Made by a program: the position numbers and the translations under genes. Shown one piece after another: positions 22,501 through 32,600 of a stretch of 64,000 nt of DNA. The notes under the pieces are model-generated. The model made no database searches. It was not told where the DNA came from and worked only from the letters and a program-made list of their open reading frames with translations. The stretch is from Bacteroidales bacterium (GTDB lineage: Bacteria; Bacteroidota; Bacteroidia; Bacteroidales; UBA932), in the NCBI GenBank assembly GCA_016290415.1, contig JAEETP010000001.1, forward strand, positions 41,007 to 105,006. The letters are read 5' to 3'. Position 1 is the stretch's first letter. Each line of letters begins with the position of its first letter.

Positions 22501-23263
22501 CCAGGCTGTTGAGGCCAGTGGAGAGGTTAATTTCAACGATACCCTCGTCAGCGCCTTCTACATTGTGGAAGGTGATGATCTGTTTGTCCTCGTCCCAAAC
22601 AGCGGTAACAACGTCGTCAGAGAGCCAGAGAGCCTCCTGAGGAGTCTCAGCGCCGGTCTCGCCGTCAACCTTGATCCAGTGTTTGTAGTTTGCAGACTCT
22701 TTGTCTACGCAAGGATAGTAGTAGTCACCGTTGCGGCCTTTGTCGCCCTTATCTCCCTTAAGAGATGCGAGCCACTCAGCTTCGGTGCCAGTGAAACCAG
22801 CTTCCTTGGCAAGTTCGTAAGCGGATTTGCCGTCTTTACCGGGATCTCCGGTGAGACCCTTTTCACCCTTCTCGCCACGAGCGGGTTTGCCAGAATTCTG
22901 CCAACCTTTACCATCGCCGGCATCATAGAACCAATTGCCTGTAGCGTCGTCGATTTTCCAAGTTGTACCGTCCTTACCATCATTACCGTCTTTACCGTCC
23001 TTACCGTTAGTAACGTCAAAAGTGTCGCCGTTGCTAAGGGTAACTCTGGTACCGCCGGTGATGGGAGATACGTCAGTGATTACGTATCCGTCCTTAATGA
23101 GCTTGTCGAGGTCAGAAACCTGCTTGGAGAGGCCGTCAACCTTGTCCTGAAGCTCCTTGATGTCGGACTCGTAGTCTTTCGTACAAGCGATCAGAGCACT
23201 TACAGCCACCAGGCAGGTAACTGCAAGTCTAAAAAACATTTTACGTTTCATTTTGTTAAACAT
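19529..23263 (-). CDS. Large surface lipoprotein with coiled-coil and collagen-like N-terminal region; C-terminal function unknown
   Basis: Lipobox VSALIAC, heptad-like segment SDIKELQDKVDGLSKQVSDLDKLI, Gly-X-Y runs NGKDGKDGNDGKDG / GEKGEKGLTGDPGKDGKSAYELAKEAGFTGTEAEWLASLKGDKGDKGRNGD, then ~1000 aa without motifs I recognise. Confidence 0.75.
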   Translation of the reverse strand: MFNKMKRKMFFRLAVTCLVAVSALIACTKDYESDIKELQDKVDGLSKQVSDLDKLIKDGYVITDVSPITGGTRVTLSNGDTFDVTNGKDGKDGNDGKDGTTWKIDDATGNWFYDAGDGKGWQNSGKPARGEKGEKGLTGDPGKDGKSAYELAKEAGFTGTEAEWLASLKGDKGDKGRNGDYYYPCVDKESANYKHWIKVDGETGAETPQEALWLSDDVVTAVWDEDKQIITFHNVEGADEGIVEINLSTGLNSLAVIPELWDATLGMPMAQVYAILPSAWETFRLLTGNAGNNPRLKEWNWPDKAFETLSPAGWEVYFWCALYSSYLGATGQKSATGYSASWDINSGEFGYNWRLAEQGDNLQWEAVYADLKAAVDDAIADLGKRLDNVSKEGTWLTRQPPVSALNIKYRVNPASADLSGYQYRMIDRTLTVSTKADGDKANHAVTKLEVKKAGKDQLNATGYIDYFKYWADQPTEWFLKMLMTKQALAWYYWDAFDGYGSIPNKPRGERDAMGLLNYIYNANPYVNAYTNGETAAIDAMQRWQEMNGLNYKTIVALEASKNGQGAEAVVSDYTNVKLDYVYPVWTAYRRGQSEMYSPASSWPIAPNWGMYFASGTPNANNANDYLVVGQTYDVASHMRFADLYYGRLEDLGFEVKYDYYVFQAANAEAYHDYGGAWSDAGGSPSGETENNYGAWDKVNVTADGKVTVKEDAEEAIGKVAIIVADASIKNEALGTYYNSAVAKASPLWWDNNNNRVMYDEFIGHYILLIVPDSNTTKNVTFDLGDIDYLTLTYTGKTPAPLQSQDPRPQEGREHEWDDALDMDMEGFNAIYTAEPIQTSSAPAGFSASFQRTAADMFNVSLSNQVALGPGSVTYTFTPSKSEYPVVCYTIKWNVVIDWTATEPILNDNYILFNEAPETDPDNIARFVRGTGVLTETDITPDPATKYAQPNRKDDAFDTSKFPYVDSIVTVKGKEVDGIWKPQSSIKEHIREYGSYLAAQPNIAKMSMAINFPNSQKQDGAEIILRDAGMGDSYANQDIKLTKPFAMGEQSRDYVVDIKVTLANGSEKVVKAYIVRFTCPFYIEIEDEIELFTHTADWCSDRVLFSIRETGTNELLVFWDPFGFAQHVTPYAQRTYGTDVFSSGSLNAPKWHSLADTSFGNRLLYGENSGWFYWCNMGTDLQFDKRTTYKVTQEIAGLAYLTGEGKILIHKTADSPAAHVNEGHGPEIEPTTDAHPTWSVIFDNE

Positions 23264-23412
23264 TATTTTAAATGGATTATAAAATATTTATAATTCTATT
23301 TAAGTGTTTGCGCACTACGCACAAAATATTGGTCAAATATAGATATAAAATACTTAACCACAAAATTTTTTGCGGAATTATGCGTTCTGTTTGTTAAAAA
23401 AATGTCAATATT

Positions 23413-25473
23413 TTAATAAAATTTAGCCCGATAGTCCTTTACGTCAGTGTCTTGTGATATGATTTGAGTAAGGTTCTGCAAGAGAGAATATGCCTTCTGA
23501 GCGTTCCTGGAGTTGGCATCTGCCTCGGTATAATACTCCCCGGAGGTGGCATTGTTCACCTGGAAATAGTATGCTCCTATTGAGCCTTTCACGGGGCCTA
23601 CCACTTTTTCTGCAGGTGCAGAAGCCACTGCGCCCAACAGGCAAGGCTCGGTGCTCATATCCATAGTGGTGAAGCTTATACCGTCCTTGTGGTTCACTGT
23701 GGTGCCGAATTTCTCTGCCAGGGCCTCCAGCGACTCGCTGCCGCTGACCTGGGCCTTGCAATCTGCCAGTACCTTCTCTACCTTCTTCTGGTTGATAAGC
23801 TGGGTGAGGATTTCATCCTTTACATCTTCCAGCGGCACCCGACCCTCTTTGCGGGCCTTGGTGACTGCCGCCACAAAGTAATACTTATTGTCTACAGTAA
23901 TTACGTCAGAAACACTGCCTTCTTTGGTCTTGCGGTCAAACACCCAGTGCACCACGCCGCGGGCATTTTCGCACTGCCCTATGCGCTTAGTGTCTATGGT
24001 GACTCTTTCCATAGGAATGACGGGCAGGCCCTCTTCCTTTACAATGGCGGCAAACTTCTCGTATTTGCCGTCGCTGCGGTCTGCAAGGTCAGCGGCTTTC
24101 ATATTGTAGTCACGATAGGTATTGTCGCTGGGATTGATGTTCTTGCGCAGGAAAGCGAGTTTAACCTTCTGTTTGGGCTTGGTGGCCTGTTCAAGCCTGA
24201 GCACGGCCAGCATCTGGTGCTGGGTAAGATCCAGCAGGCGGGTCTCGCCCGGCTTCATCTCAAACGCCTCGTTGAAGACATCCATACCGTTTGACGCCAG
24301 GGTTTCCATTGTAACCCATCCGGTGGGCATCATCTCGGCGCTGGCGCCATCTTTGCGGACTGCTGCAAGCAGGGAGTCTGCCTTGGCTCGGTCTGTATTG
24401 GGCATCATTGCAAATGAAAGGCTCACCGAGTCGGGCAGGGTCTTGCGCTCTGCCACGCGCACAGCCATAAAGGCCTCTGCGGTGGAATCTATGGGGCTGG
24501 CTGCTGCAGCGCTGCCAAATGCGTACTCTGCAAAAGCGGGAGTGCGGCGCTCTATCTCTTCGCGGCTGTAGTAAGTGTCGTCCCAGCGGCGGTCAGAGTT
24601 GAGGGCAACGAAGTTCTTGAGATTGTCGGTCTCTTTGAACTGCTCGTAGAGCTCATCAAAGCCGGCCTTGATCTCGTCAATGTCTTCCTGACTGGGAACC
24701 ACTTCGTAAACCACGTATTCGATGTCGCGGTTGGCGGGCTGGACAAATATGTCCTTGCGGTCGTTATAATATTTGTTGACCTCTGCTGCAGAAATCTTGA
24801 TGGTGGAGTCCACACCAAAGTTGATTGGAACCATAATCCAGTCAATATCTTTGGTCACATTGCCGTCTGCAATGGCGCGCTCAAGCTCGGGAGCGCTCAG
24901 GGTATTACTGTTGCGCAGCGCAGACACGTACTTGCTGTACATCTGGTTTGCGTATACCTGCTCTTTAAGATAATCCCAATATCTGCGGGGAGTGCCGGTC
25001 TCGTCCATATCCATCTGGGCTACGAACTCCTTTACTGCGGCGGGGCTGAAGCGCCCGTCCTCTCCTGCAAACATACGCTGCTGGGCAATAACCGGAGAAG
25101 GGTTCTCGCCCTGGAGCAGGTCTACCATCTCAGCATCCTCTACGCTGAAGCCTGCATCTTTGATCTTGGGGAAGAACACTTTCTGATTGAAGAGCTGGTT
25201 CCAGGTCATTTCGCGAACCTGGTTCTGTGTCTCTTCGGTGTTGCTGCCACCGGTGAGAGCCTGCATCAGCGCCGTGTTCTGCTCTACGGCTGTGAAATAT
25301 TCGCGGTAGCTGATGGGCTTGCCATTCATCTGTCCCACGTTGTTCTCTTTGGATATACTTTGCAGGGTGGACCCGAGGGTGTTGGGGTCAATGATAAACG
25401 ACAGCAGAGCCACCGCTATCAGGATAGAAATAAGAATACCGAGTTTAACACGGATTTTCTCCAATACGGCCAT
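23413..25473 (-). CDS. SurA N-terminal / PpiD-type peptidylprolyl isomerase
   Basis: MAVLEKIRVKLGILISILIAVALLSFIIDPNTLG N-terminal anchor; MNGKPISYREYFTAVEQNTAL; 686 aa with PpiD-like layout. Confidence 0.87.
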   Translation of the reverse strand: MAVLEKIRVKLGILISILIAVALLSFIIDPNTLGSTLQSISKENNVGQMNGKPISYREYFTAVEQNTALMQALTGGSNTEETQNQVREMTWNQLFNQKVFFPKIKDAGFSVEDAEMVDLLQGENPSPVIAQQRMFAGEDGRFSPAAVKEFVAQMDMDETGTPRRYWDYLKEQVYANQMYSKYVSALRNSNTLSAPELERAIADGNVTKDIDWIMVPINFGVDSTIKISAAEVNKYYNDRKDIFVQPANRDIEYVVYEVVPSQEDIDEIKAGFDELYEQFKETDNLKNFVALNSDRRWDDTYYSREEIERRTPAFAEYAFGSAAAASPIDSTAEAFMAVRVAERKTLPDSVSLSFAMMPNTDRAKADSLLAAVRKDGASAEMMPTGWVTMETLASNGMDVFNEAFEMKPGETRLLDLTQHQMLAVLRLEQATKPKQKVKLAFLRKNINPSDNTYRDYNMKAADLADRSDGKYEKFAAIVKEEGLPVIPMERVTIDTKRIGQCENARGVVHWVFDRKTKEGSVSDVITVDNKYYFVAAVTKARKEGRVPLEDVKDEILTQLINQKKVEKVLADCKAQVSGSESLEALAEKFGTTVNHKDGISFTTMDMSTEPCLLGAVASAPAEKVVGPVKGSIGAYYFQVNNATSGEYYTEADANSRNAQKAYSLLQNLTQIISQDTDVKDYRAKFY

Positions 25474-25529
25474 ATCTTTACAATAGTATTTTGGTTAATC
25501 TGTTTTTAAGCGCGCAAAATTACAAAAAA

Positions 25530-26192
25530 TTATTTAATGCGCGGCAAGGGGCCCACAAAATTCACAGTATCAATGTAAAATTTGGTGGAATCGCTCACTA
25601 CCCGGCCATAAGAATCAAACGGCCTCAGAATGGTAGACTTGTTGGCCCGCTGGTCGCTGCGCAGTCCGTAACCCTGCAGCTTGCCCTTGGGCGAGGTCAT
25701 CACCACATAGCAGTCGGTGTATATCTGTTCCTGCTTCTTGTCCCACCAGACGGTGTCGGTGATGATACGTTCCCCTTTTATGTGATTCAGGATATTGACG
25801 TTGCCAAAGGCCATCCACTCTTCACTTCGGTCGCGCATCGTGTGCTGCGCACCGGCAGATACAAGCTGGGACTCCAGCAGTCCGTCACTATTATATATAT
25901 ATACTTCGAATCCTTCGCTGTAAACCTCCTTGGTAATGGGGATGGAGTCTTTTTCATATTTATAGGTGTCCATCGCCCGGCAGCGCATCTGCATTGTGAG
26001 ATCCGCCTTTTCATATTCCATAGCCTTCATACCGCGCACGCTCTGCACGGGCGTGGTTTCGTAGTCTATGGACGGGGTTGCCGCATCGTCGTTGCAGGCG
26101 ACGGCCAGCAGAAGGGATAAAAATAACGGTAGAGACAGGGATATCCCCGCCTCTACGCGTCTTGCTATGAAATGCTTCTTTCTCGTTATTAT
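25530..26192 (-). CDS. lptC: LPS export ABC transporter periplasmic protein LptC (start codon uncertain)
   Basis: EVYIYNSDGLLESQLVSAGAQHTMRDRSEEWMAFGNVNILN...WWDKKQEQIYTDCYVVMTSPKG is LptC-like. The ORF track starts at GTG 26048, but the frame stays open upstream through a lipoprotein-type signal sequence (HFIARRVEAGISLSLPLFLSLLLAVAC) to about 26192. Confidence 0.75.
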   Translation of the reverse strand: MITRKKHFIARRVEAGISLSLPLFLSLLLAVACNDDAATPSIDYETTPVQSVRGMKAMEYEKADLTMQMRCRAMDTYKYEKDSIPITKEVYSEGFEVYIYNSDGLLESQLVSAGAQHTMRDRSEEWMAFGNVNILNHIKGERIITDTVWWDKKQEQIYTDCYVVMTSPKGKLQGYGLRSDQRANKSTILRPFDSYGRVVSDSTKFYIDTVNFVGPLPRIK

Positions 26193-27499
26193 CTTGTTCT
26201 AACGGTTGTGCTTTCGCGCAGCGAGCCGCAAGTTACGGTGTAAGCCTTGCCCTCGGTGAGGTCGTACATAAATGCGTCTGCCTTGTTGGGGAAGTATGCC
26301 GCATACTGGCCGGCCAGGGCGTTGGCCTCTGCACGGAGCGAAGGATCTACAGATGCCGCACGGTTCACGTAGTCGTAGGCAACCCAGAAGTGAGCGTGAG
26401 ACTCAACCTCGTTTCCGCCGCAGCGGACGGTGCCCCAGATGGTACCGATAAGCAGGTAAGCCTTGCCCTTGTATTCGTCGGAGAGTTCGGCGGCCTTCTT
26501 GGCGGCGGCAATCGCAGCTGCGTTGTTGCCGGCCTTTTTATAATTATAGGAGCCGAGCTCGAGATAGTAGTTTGCAAGCTGGGTGTTGTCTCCGTCGCTG
26601 GTGCTGATGGCCTCGTTCAGGTATTTGACTGCATTGGCTGCATCATCCTTGCGGGCATAGAGCTTATAGAGCAGGTATGCGGAGCCGGAAGAAGGATCCT
26701 TTGCATAGAGACCCTGAACTGCATTCAGGTAGAGGTCGCTGTCCAGGCAGTCGGCTGCGCTGAGCATCTTGACTACGCTGCGCAGGGTCTCCTCATCGTC
26801 GGGATTGGCCTCGTAGCGAGGGGTGAGCAGAGCCAGCATATTATCGCAGCTTGCGATACCGCTGTTCATAAACAGTGTCTCGACATCCTTCTGAGCCTTG
26901 CGCAGCTTGGGATCATCCTTTGCTGCCAATGCGGCATTGATGTTTTCGGTGATGGCGGTGTAGTCTGCCATAACCTGCTCTGCATCCATGTTGCCGGCGG
27001 TATAGAGAGAAGCCGCTGTTTCCATCATCTTTACGTAAACCAGGTCGATTGCCTTGTTTCCGGTGTTGTCAAAGATCTCCTTCATCTGGTCGTAAACCTT
27101 CTGGGGATTGTCTTCGTCCACCTTGAAGTTGACCATATCGATGGCTTTGTTGTTATAGGCCGATACCTTGTTCTTGGGGAATGTGGCAACGCGCTGGTCA
27201 TAGAGTTTCATCAGAGTGTCGATGTAACCCTTGCGGTCTTCAGCTTTCTTGTTTTTGCCGTATGCCCAGCGCATCAGCTTCTGGCCATCAATAAGCAGGT
27301 TCTGGCTGGCGGTCACGGGGCAAATCGAATAAGCCTTGCGCCAGGGGCCGATAGCCTCGGCATTGTTGCCCTGCTTCATATATTCGGTGTAGTATGAAAG
27401 ATACTTTACACACTCTGCGCTGTCAGGGCCAAATCTGCCTTGTGCGAATGCGGATACTGTGAGTACTGCCGCAAACATAATTGTCAAAATCCTTTTCAT
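26189..27499 (-). CDS. TPR-repeat protein, exported (Bacteroidales conserved)
   Basis: Signal peptide MKRILTIMFAAVLTVSAFAQ; helical TPR-like repeats (NYYLELGSYNYKKAGNNAAAIAAAKKAAEL). Confidence 0.78.
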   Translation of the reverse strand: MKRILTIMFAAVLTVSAFAQGRFGPDSAECVKYLSYYTEYMKQGNNAEAIGPWRKAYSICPVTASQNLLIDGQKLMRWAYGKNKKAEDRKGYIDTLMKLYDQRVATFPKNKVSAYNNKAIDMVNFKVDEDNPQKVYDQMKEIFDNTGNKAIDLVYVKMMETAASLYTAGNMDAEQVMADYTAITENINAALAAKDDPKLRKAQKDVETLFMNSGIASCDNMLALLTPRYEANPDDEETLRSVVKMLSAADCLDSDLYLNAVQGLYAKDPSSGSAYLLYKLYARKDDAANAVKYLNEAISTSDGDNTQLANYYLELGSYNYKKAGNNAAAIAAAKKAAELSDEYKGKAYLLIGTIWGTVRCGGNEVESHAHFWVAYDYVNRAASVDPSLRAEANALAGQYAAYFPNKADAFMYDLTEGKAYTVTCGSLRESTTVRTR

Positions 27500-27523
27500 A
27501 GTGTAAAGTTATTAATTTGTGTT

Positions 27524-28870
27524 CTATTTATATAATGTCTTGTGGAACCACGTGTCAAACAAATTGACACCTACATTCAGTTTCACATAATTCTCTTTTA
27601 CCAAATTCTTTGCCAAAGTGCCAGTTTGCCCGATATCTACGCTGAAAGCGATGGATGTAAGACGGGTGTCGGCACTCAGGCTGATGGGGAAACTTGCACC
27701 GAAGGTGATGCCCGTAGAGTTGATGGGAACACCGTTTACGGCGATATAACCCTGATTGTGATATACCCCGGCGCGATAGGTCATACGGCGCAGATAGTGA
27801 CGGAAATCATATCTGGCGGGTGTGATTTCTCCGCCCAGGCGGAAACTCTGCGCGCGGCGGGTGACCACGTCTATGCCGGGAGCATTGTCAAACACGGTCT
27901 TGCTCCAGTTCTGCATAGTGTAGTCAAAGCCGAACATCCACTTGTCGGTTTTGCGCAGGGTGAATCCGGCGCCTATTTCTGCCGGTATCTTATAATCTAT
28001 AGGCTTGGTGATGTTAGACACGGTGTCCTGAGCCGTGCTGGTGGAGGCCAGCACCACATCAGAGAAGTCGCCGCCCATTGCCCCGCCTATAAGATATGTG
28101 GCGCCTATGGTCAAAGGCATATCCTTGGCCAGATTCACGGTGTATTGCAGGCCGGCCTTGCCGCCAAAGCCGCGGGAGACGCTGCTCCAGGTGCGGGAGA
28201 TCTGGCGGAAATGGCTGTTGGTGGCAAAGTTGGTGGAAGACGCATGCCTGGTGTTGCCCAGATAGTATATTCCGTCTATGCCTATGCTAAGGTTGTCTAT
28301 GATTTTCCATCCGGCACCTATCACCAACTGATAAATGCCGCCCTTGCCGGCTTTCTGATATTGGACGTCGCCCATCTGCAGCACCACCTCGTCTGCATAC
28401 TCGCGGGAAACGAATTTGTAGCCGGTGGCGGCATAGGGCATAATGCCCGCCTTTACGGCCACCCTGTTTCCAAGGGGCACCGATGCCACGATGTGATGGA
28501 TGTTGAACATATTGTTTGCAGACCTCAACTTGCCGCTGTCGGTGTTCTCTATGCTGGTGGCGGCATCTGCAGTATATAATATGTTCTTCTGGGTTACGCC
28601 AAAGTCCAGCATAAACGCGCGGCTCTCGCGGGCGGTGACCGCCGCGGGGTTGACCCAGTTTATGACAGCGTTGTTGCGGTCGCCTATGGCAATGCCGCCC
28701 ATAGCCATTGAGTTCTGGTTGCCGAGGGTTTCCAGATTGCCTACCCCGTACATAGAATAGGGAGAGAAGGCGTCAAAGGCGACGTCGCCGGACTGCGCCG
28801 ATACCTTTGCCGGCAGCAGCGCCAGCAGCAGGAGCGCAAACAATGAATATATGATCTTCTTTCCAGTCAT
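27524..28870 (-). CDS. Outer membrane beta-barrel protein (FadL/PorV-like)
   Basis: Signal peptide ...LLALLPAKVSAQ; SPYSMYGVGNLETLGNQNSMAMGGIAIGDRNNAVINWVNPAA is typical of Bacteroidota OM transport proteins. Confidence 0.78.
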   Translation of the reverse strand: MTGKKIIYSLFALLLLALLPAKVSAQSGDVAFDAFSPYSMYGVGNLETLGNQNSMAMGGIAIGDRNNAVINWVNPAAVTARESRAFMLDFGVTQKNILYTADAATSIENTDSGKLRSANNMFNIHHIVASVPLGNRVAVKAGIMPYAATGYKFVSREYADEVVLQMGDVQYQKAGKGGIYQLVIGAGWKIIDNLSIGIDGIYYLGNTRHASSTNFATNSHFRQISRTWSSVSRGFGGKAGLQYTVNLAKDMPLTIGATYLIGGAMGGDFSDVVLASTSTAQDTVSNITKPIDYKIPAEIGAGFTLRKTDKWMFGFDYTMQNWSKTVFDNAPGIDVVTRRAQSFRLGGEITPARYDFRHYLRRMTYRAGVYHNQGYIAVNGVPINSTGITFGASFPISLSADTRLTSIAFSVDIGQTGTLAKNLVKENYVKLNVGVNLFDTWFHKTLYK

Positions 28871-28872
28871 AT

Positions 28873-29613
28873 TTATGCCAGTGCAATGTGTGCCAGGCCG
28901 TCCAGTACCAGATTCTCCTCTACACGGACATTCCCTTCCAGGCCGGGCGCGAATATCTTGGCGTCTCCGCCTGTGAGTATCACTTTACGCTGCGGATGGG
29001 CGCGCATATAGCCCTCGATTTCAAATTTGATGCCCAGAATATTGCCTGCGGCCAGGGCGGTGTCCAAATTGTAGCCTATCGTGGAGATGGTGTTTATGTC
29101 GCCTGCGGCCAGCACGGTCTGCGGCTCCACAAGGGGTATCTTGCGCGTGAAGTGGCTCAGGGCGCGGTAGCGCGTATTCAGCCCCAGAGATATGGAACCT
29201 CCCACATAGTGGCCCTTGTCTATGAATTCTACCGTAGTGGCGGTGCCGAAATCAAAAAGGAGGATATCCTCCTGCGGCATAAGGATGCACGCCTGGTAAA
29301 TGGCGGCCATACGGTCGGCGCCCATCCCGTCCGGCATATTGTCCAGATAGCTGTATGCAGCGTCGCCCGCATTTATGCGCTCTCTCACAAAATCTATATT
29401 GAAATCAATAAAACGGCTGCAGAGAGCCTTGAGGGTCTGCTTCAGGTGCGGGTCAGAATCCCTCACCGAGCTGAGCACTATGGTTTCGAACCTCTCGCGG
29501 ATGATTTCGTTAAGGTTTGAAGCATCTTCTACCTTCTGCAAAGATTTGAGTTGCAGGCCGTCGTAGCGTGCAATCTTGCAGGATGTATTGCCGATGTCTA
29601 TAACCAGATTCAT
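28873..29613 (-). CDS. coaX: Type III pantothenate kinase
   Basis: MNLVIDIGNTSCKIARYDG; MGADRMAAIYQA; LLFDFGTATTVEFI; GGSISLGLNTRYRALSHFTRKIP. Confidence 0.95.
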   Translation of the reverse strand: MNLVIDIGNTSCKIARYDGLQLKSLQKVEDASNLNEIIRERFETIVLSSVRDSDPHLKQTLKALCSRFIDFNIDFVRERINAGDAAYSYLDNMPDGMGADRMAAIYQACILMPQEDILLFDFGTATTVEFIDKGHYVGGSISLGLNTRYRALSHFTRKIPLVEPQTVLAAGDINTISTIGYNLDTALAAGNILGIKFEIEGYMRAHPQRKVILTGGDAKIFAPGLEGNVRVEENLVLDGLAHIALA

Positions 29614-29626
29614 CTGAAAAAGCGGT

Positions 29627-32600
29627 TTAAGATTGCAAATTTAGCATTTCTTGCAATAATTCCACTGCTTTTTTGACACTTCTGACTTTTTCGCATTTGA
29701 CAAACAGTGAATTAGGACGCTGTACAAGTTGATATTTGTGCTGCGCACGCTGTATATATTCCAGTATCTGGCCAAAGGTGCGGCTGTTGTAATAAGATGA
29801 ACTCTGATTGGATACAAAATAGGCCAGCATATTGCCCCCCTTGAGTATTATCTTCTCAAATCCGAGTTCTATGGCCACCTGGCGCAGGCGCACAATATTT
29901 ATCAGTTCGTCCAGCTCGGGCGGCACGGGGCCGAAACGATCGGTCATCTCCGCCACAAAACCGTCTATCAGCGCAGAACTCTTCATATTGTCCAACTCTC
30001 GGTAGAGACGCATCTTCTCTTTAGGCACGTTTATATAATCGTCCGGGATGAAAGCCTCTATGTCGGTGTCGATATAACAGTCTGATACCCAGCCTCCCGA
30101 AATCACGCCTCCGGCGTCGGGGGTTATTTCGTCAGCATCCAGTTCGCCGCGAAGCTCGCTCATTGCCTCTGACAGTATCTTCTGATATGTTTCAAAACCC
30201 ATCTCCGCAATGAAGCCGCTCTGCTCTGCTCCCAGCAGGTTTCCGGCGCCGCGGATGTCCAGATCCTGCATTGCTATGTTGAAGCCGCTGCCCAGGTCGC
30301 TGAATGTCTCTATCGCATTCAGGCGGCTGCGGGCTTCGTCAGAGAGAATGGCCTGCGAGGGAACTATCAGGTAGCAATATGCCTTCACGTTGCTGCGCCC
30401 TACCCTGCCGCGAAGCTGGTGCAGGTCGCTGAGGCCAAAATATTGGGCGCGGTTTATGAGCATAGTGTTGGCGTTGGGTATGTCCACGCCGTTTTCCATA
30501 ATGGTGGTGGAAACCAGTATATCGTAGTCGCCGTCTATAAAGTCCAGGATTTTCTTTTCCAGCTCCACCGGCTCCATCTGGCCGTGGGCAACACAGATGC
30601 GCGCCTTGGGACATATCAGCCTTATCTGGTCGGCCACCGCGTCTATATCCTCTACCCTGTTGTGTATGAAATATACCTGCCCGCGCCTCTCCAGCTCGGT
30701 TTCTATAATCTCCTTAATGACGTCGGGGTCAAAGTCTATTATCTCCGTGTGTATAGGGATACGGTTGGGCGGAGGAGTGGATATTATGGAGATGTCCCTT
30801 GCCCCGAGCAGCGAGAACTGCAGCGTGCGCGGGATAGGCGTTGCGGTGAGCGTGAGGGTATCCACGTTTTTCTTGAGCATACGCATCTTTTCCTTGGCGC
30901 TTACGCCAAACTTCTGCTCCTCGTCTATCACCAGCAGACCCAGGTCCTTGAATATTATTTCCTTGCCCAGGATGCGGTGGGTGCCTATCAGTATATCTAT
31001 CTTGCCTTCGCGGAGCCTCTGGGCTATTTCACGGACCTCCTTGGCGGTTTTCAGACGGCTGATAAACTCTATGTTGCAGGGGAAGTCGTTCAGACGGCTG
31101 CGGAAGGTATGATAGTGCTGCAGCGCCAATATGGTGGTGGGCACCAGCACCGCCACCTGCTTGCCGTTTGCAACCGCCTTGAAAGCGGCGCGGATGGCCA
31201 CCTCGGTTTTGCCGAATCCCACGTCGCCGCATATCAGACGGTCCATAGGATGATTGTCCTCCATATCCTTCTTGACATCCTCTACCGCCTTGTGCTGGTC
31301 GGGAGTGTCTTCATACATAAAGGAGGATTCCAGCTCCTGCTGCAGATAGTCGTCAGGGGCAAAGGCAAAACCCGGCACCGAATATCTCTCGCTGTAGAGT
31401 TTTATGAGGTCGGCGGCTATATCCTTGACCTTGCTCTTGGTGTTGTTCTTGAGTTTTTCCCAGCTCTTGCTGCCCAGCTTGTATATTTTGGGAGGGGCGC
31501 CGTCGGCGCTCTTGTAGCGGCTGATGCGGTGGATGCCGTGAATAGAGACGAATATAACATCACCGTCTTTGTAGGTGAGTTTTATGGCCTCCTGCATCTT
31601 GCCGTTTATGTCGGTGCGCACCAGGCCGCCAAAACGGCCCACACCGTGGTCTATATGCACCACATAGTCGCCTATATTGAACGACATCAAATCGTTCAGG
31701 GTCAGCCGCTCGCTGCTGGTGACCTCGCGCTTGGTCACTATCTTGTGGTAGCGCTCAAATATCTGGTGGTCGGTGTACCAGCACTGCTTTTCGGTGTTGC
31801 TTATGTAACCTTCGTGCAGTGAGATGGATATGAATTCTACATTGGCCCCTACTCCCGTCTCTTCAAGAATTTGTTTCAGACGGACCGTCTGATTCAGCTG
31901 CGGAGAAAGTATATGCACCCTGTAGCCGTTTTCTTCCCTGTTGGTAATATCCCGGCACAGAATCTCAAAGTTCTTGTTGAACGCGGGTTGGGGAATTACA
32001 TCAGAAGCGTTTTCCCTGTTGTAGGTTATATCTTCGCAAAAGTCCCAGAAAAGAGTACTTTCCGGCAGTTGCTCGGTAAAATCAACATACTCCTCTTCGC
32101 CGTGGTTTTCGAACAGGTTGGGATAAATATCCACCTGCTGAACCTTTTCTATGGTGCGCTGGGAATCAGCGTCAAAGCGGGAAATCTGCTCTACCTCGTC
32201 TCCAAAAAAGTCTATGCGGTAGGGATAGTTGTCGGCATAGGAAAAAATGTCTATTATGGATCCGCGCAGCGCAAATTCGCCCGGCATTGAGACAAAATCC
32301 ACCTTTTTGAAAGCTGCTTCAAAAAGGACTTCCTTCACAAAGTCGTGGCTTAATGAATCTCCTTTTTTTATGGATATCACACTGCCGGCCGTCTGGCTTT
32401 TGCGCAGCACCTTCTCTGCCAGCGAATCTTTATAGGAGACAATGATCAGGGGTTTGTTCAAGCTGTTCAGCTGCTTGTTTAAAAGTCCCTTGCCTATAGT
32501 GGTGCTGCCTTTGCCTATAATCTGCTCAAGATTGGCCGGCAGGGCGGTGGCGGTGAAATTGTCCACCGCCTTTATGGCGGCGGTGCGCTGCACCTTGCTG

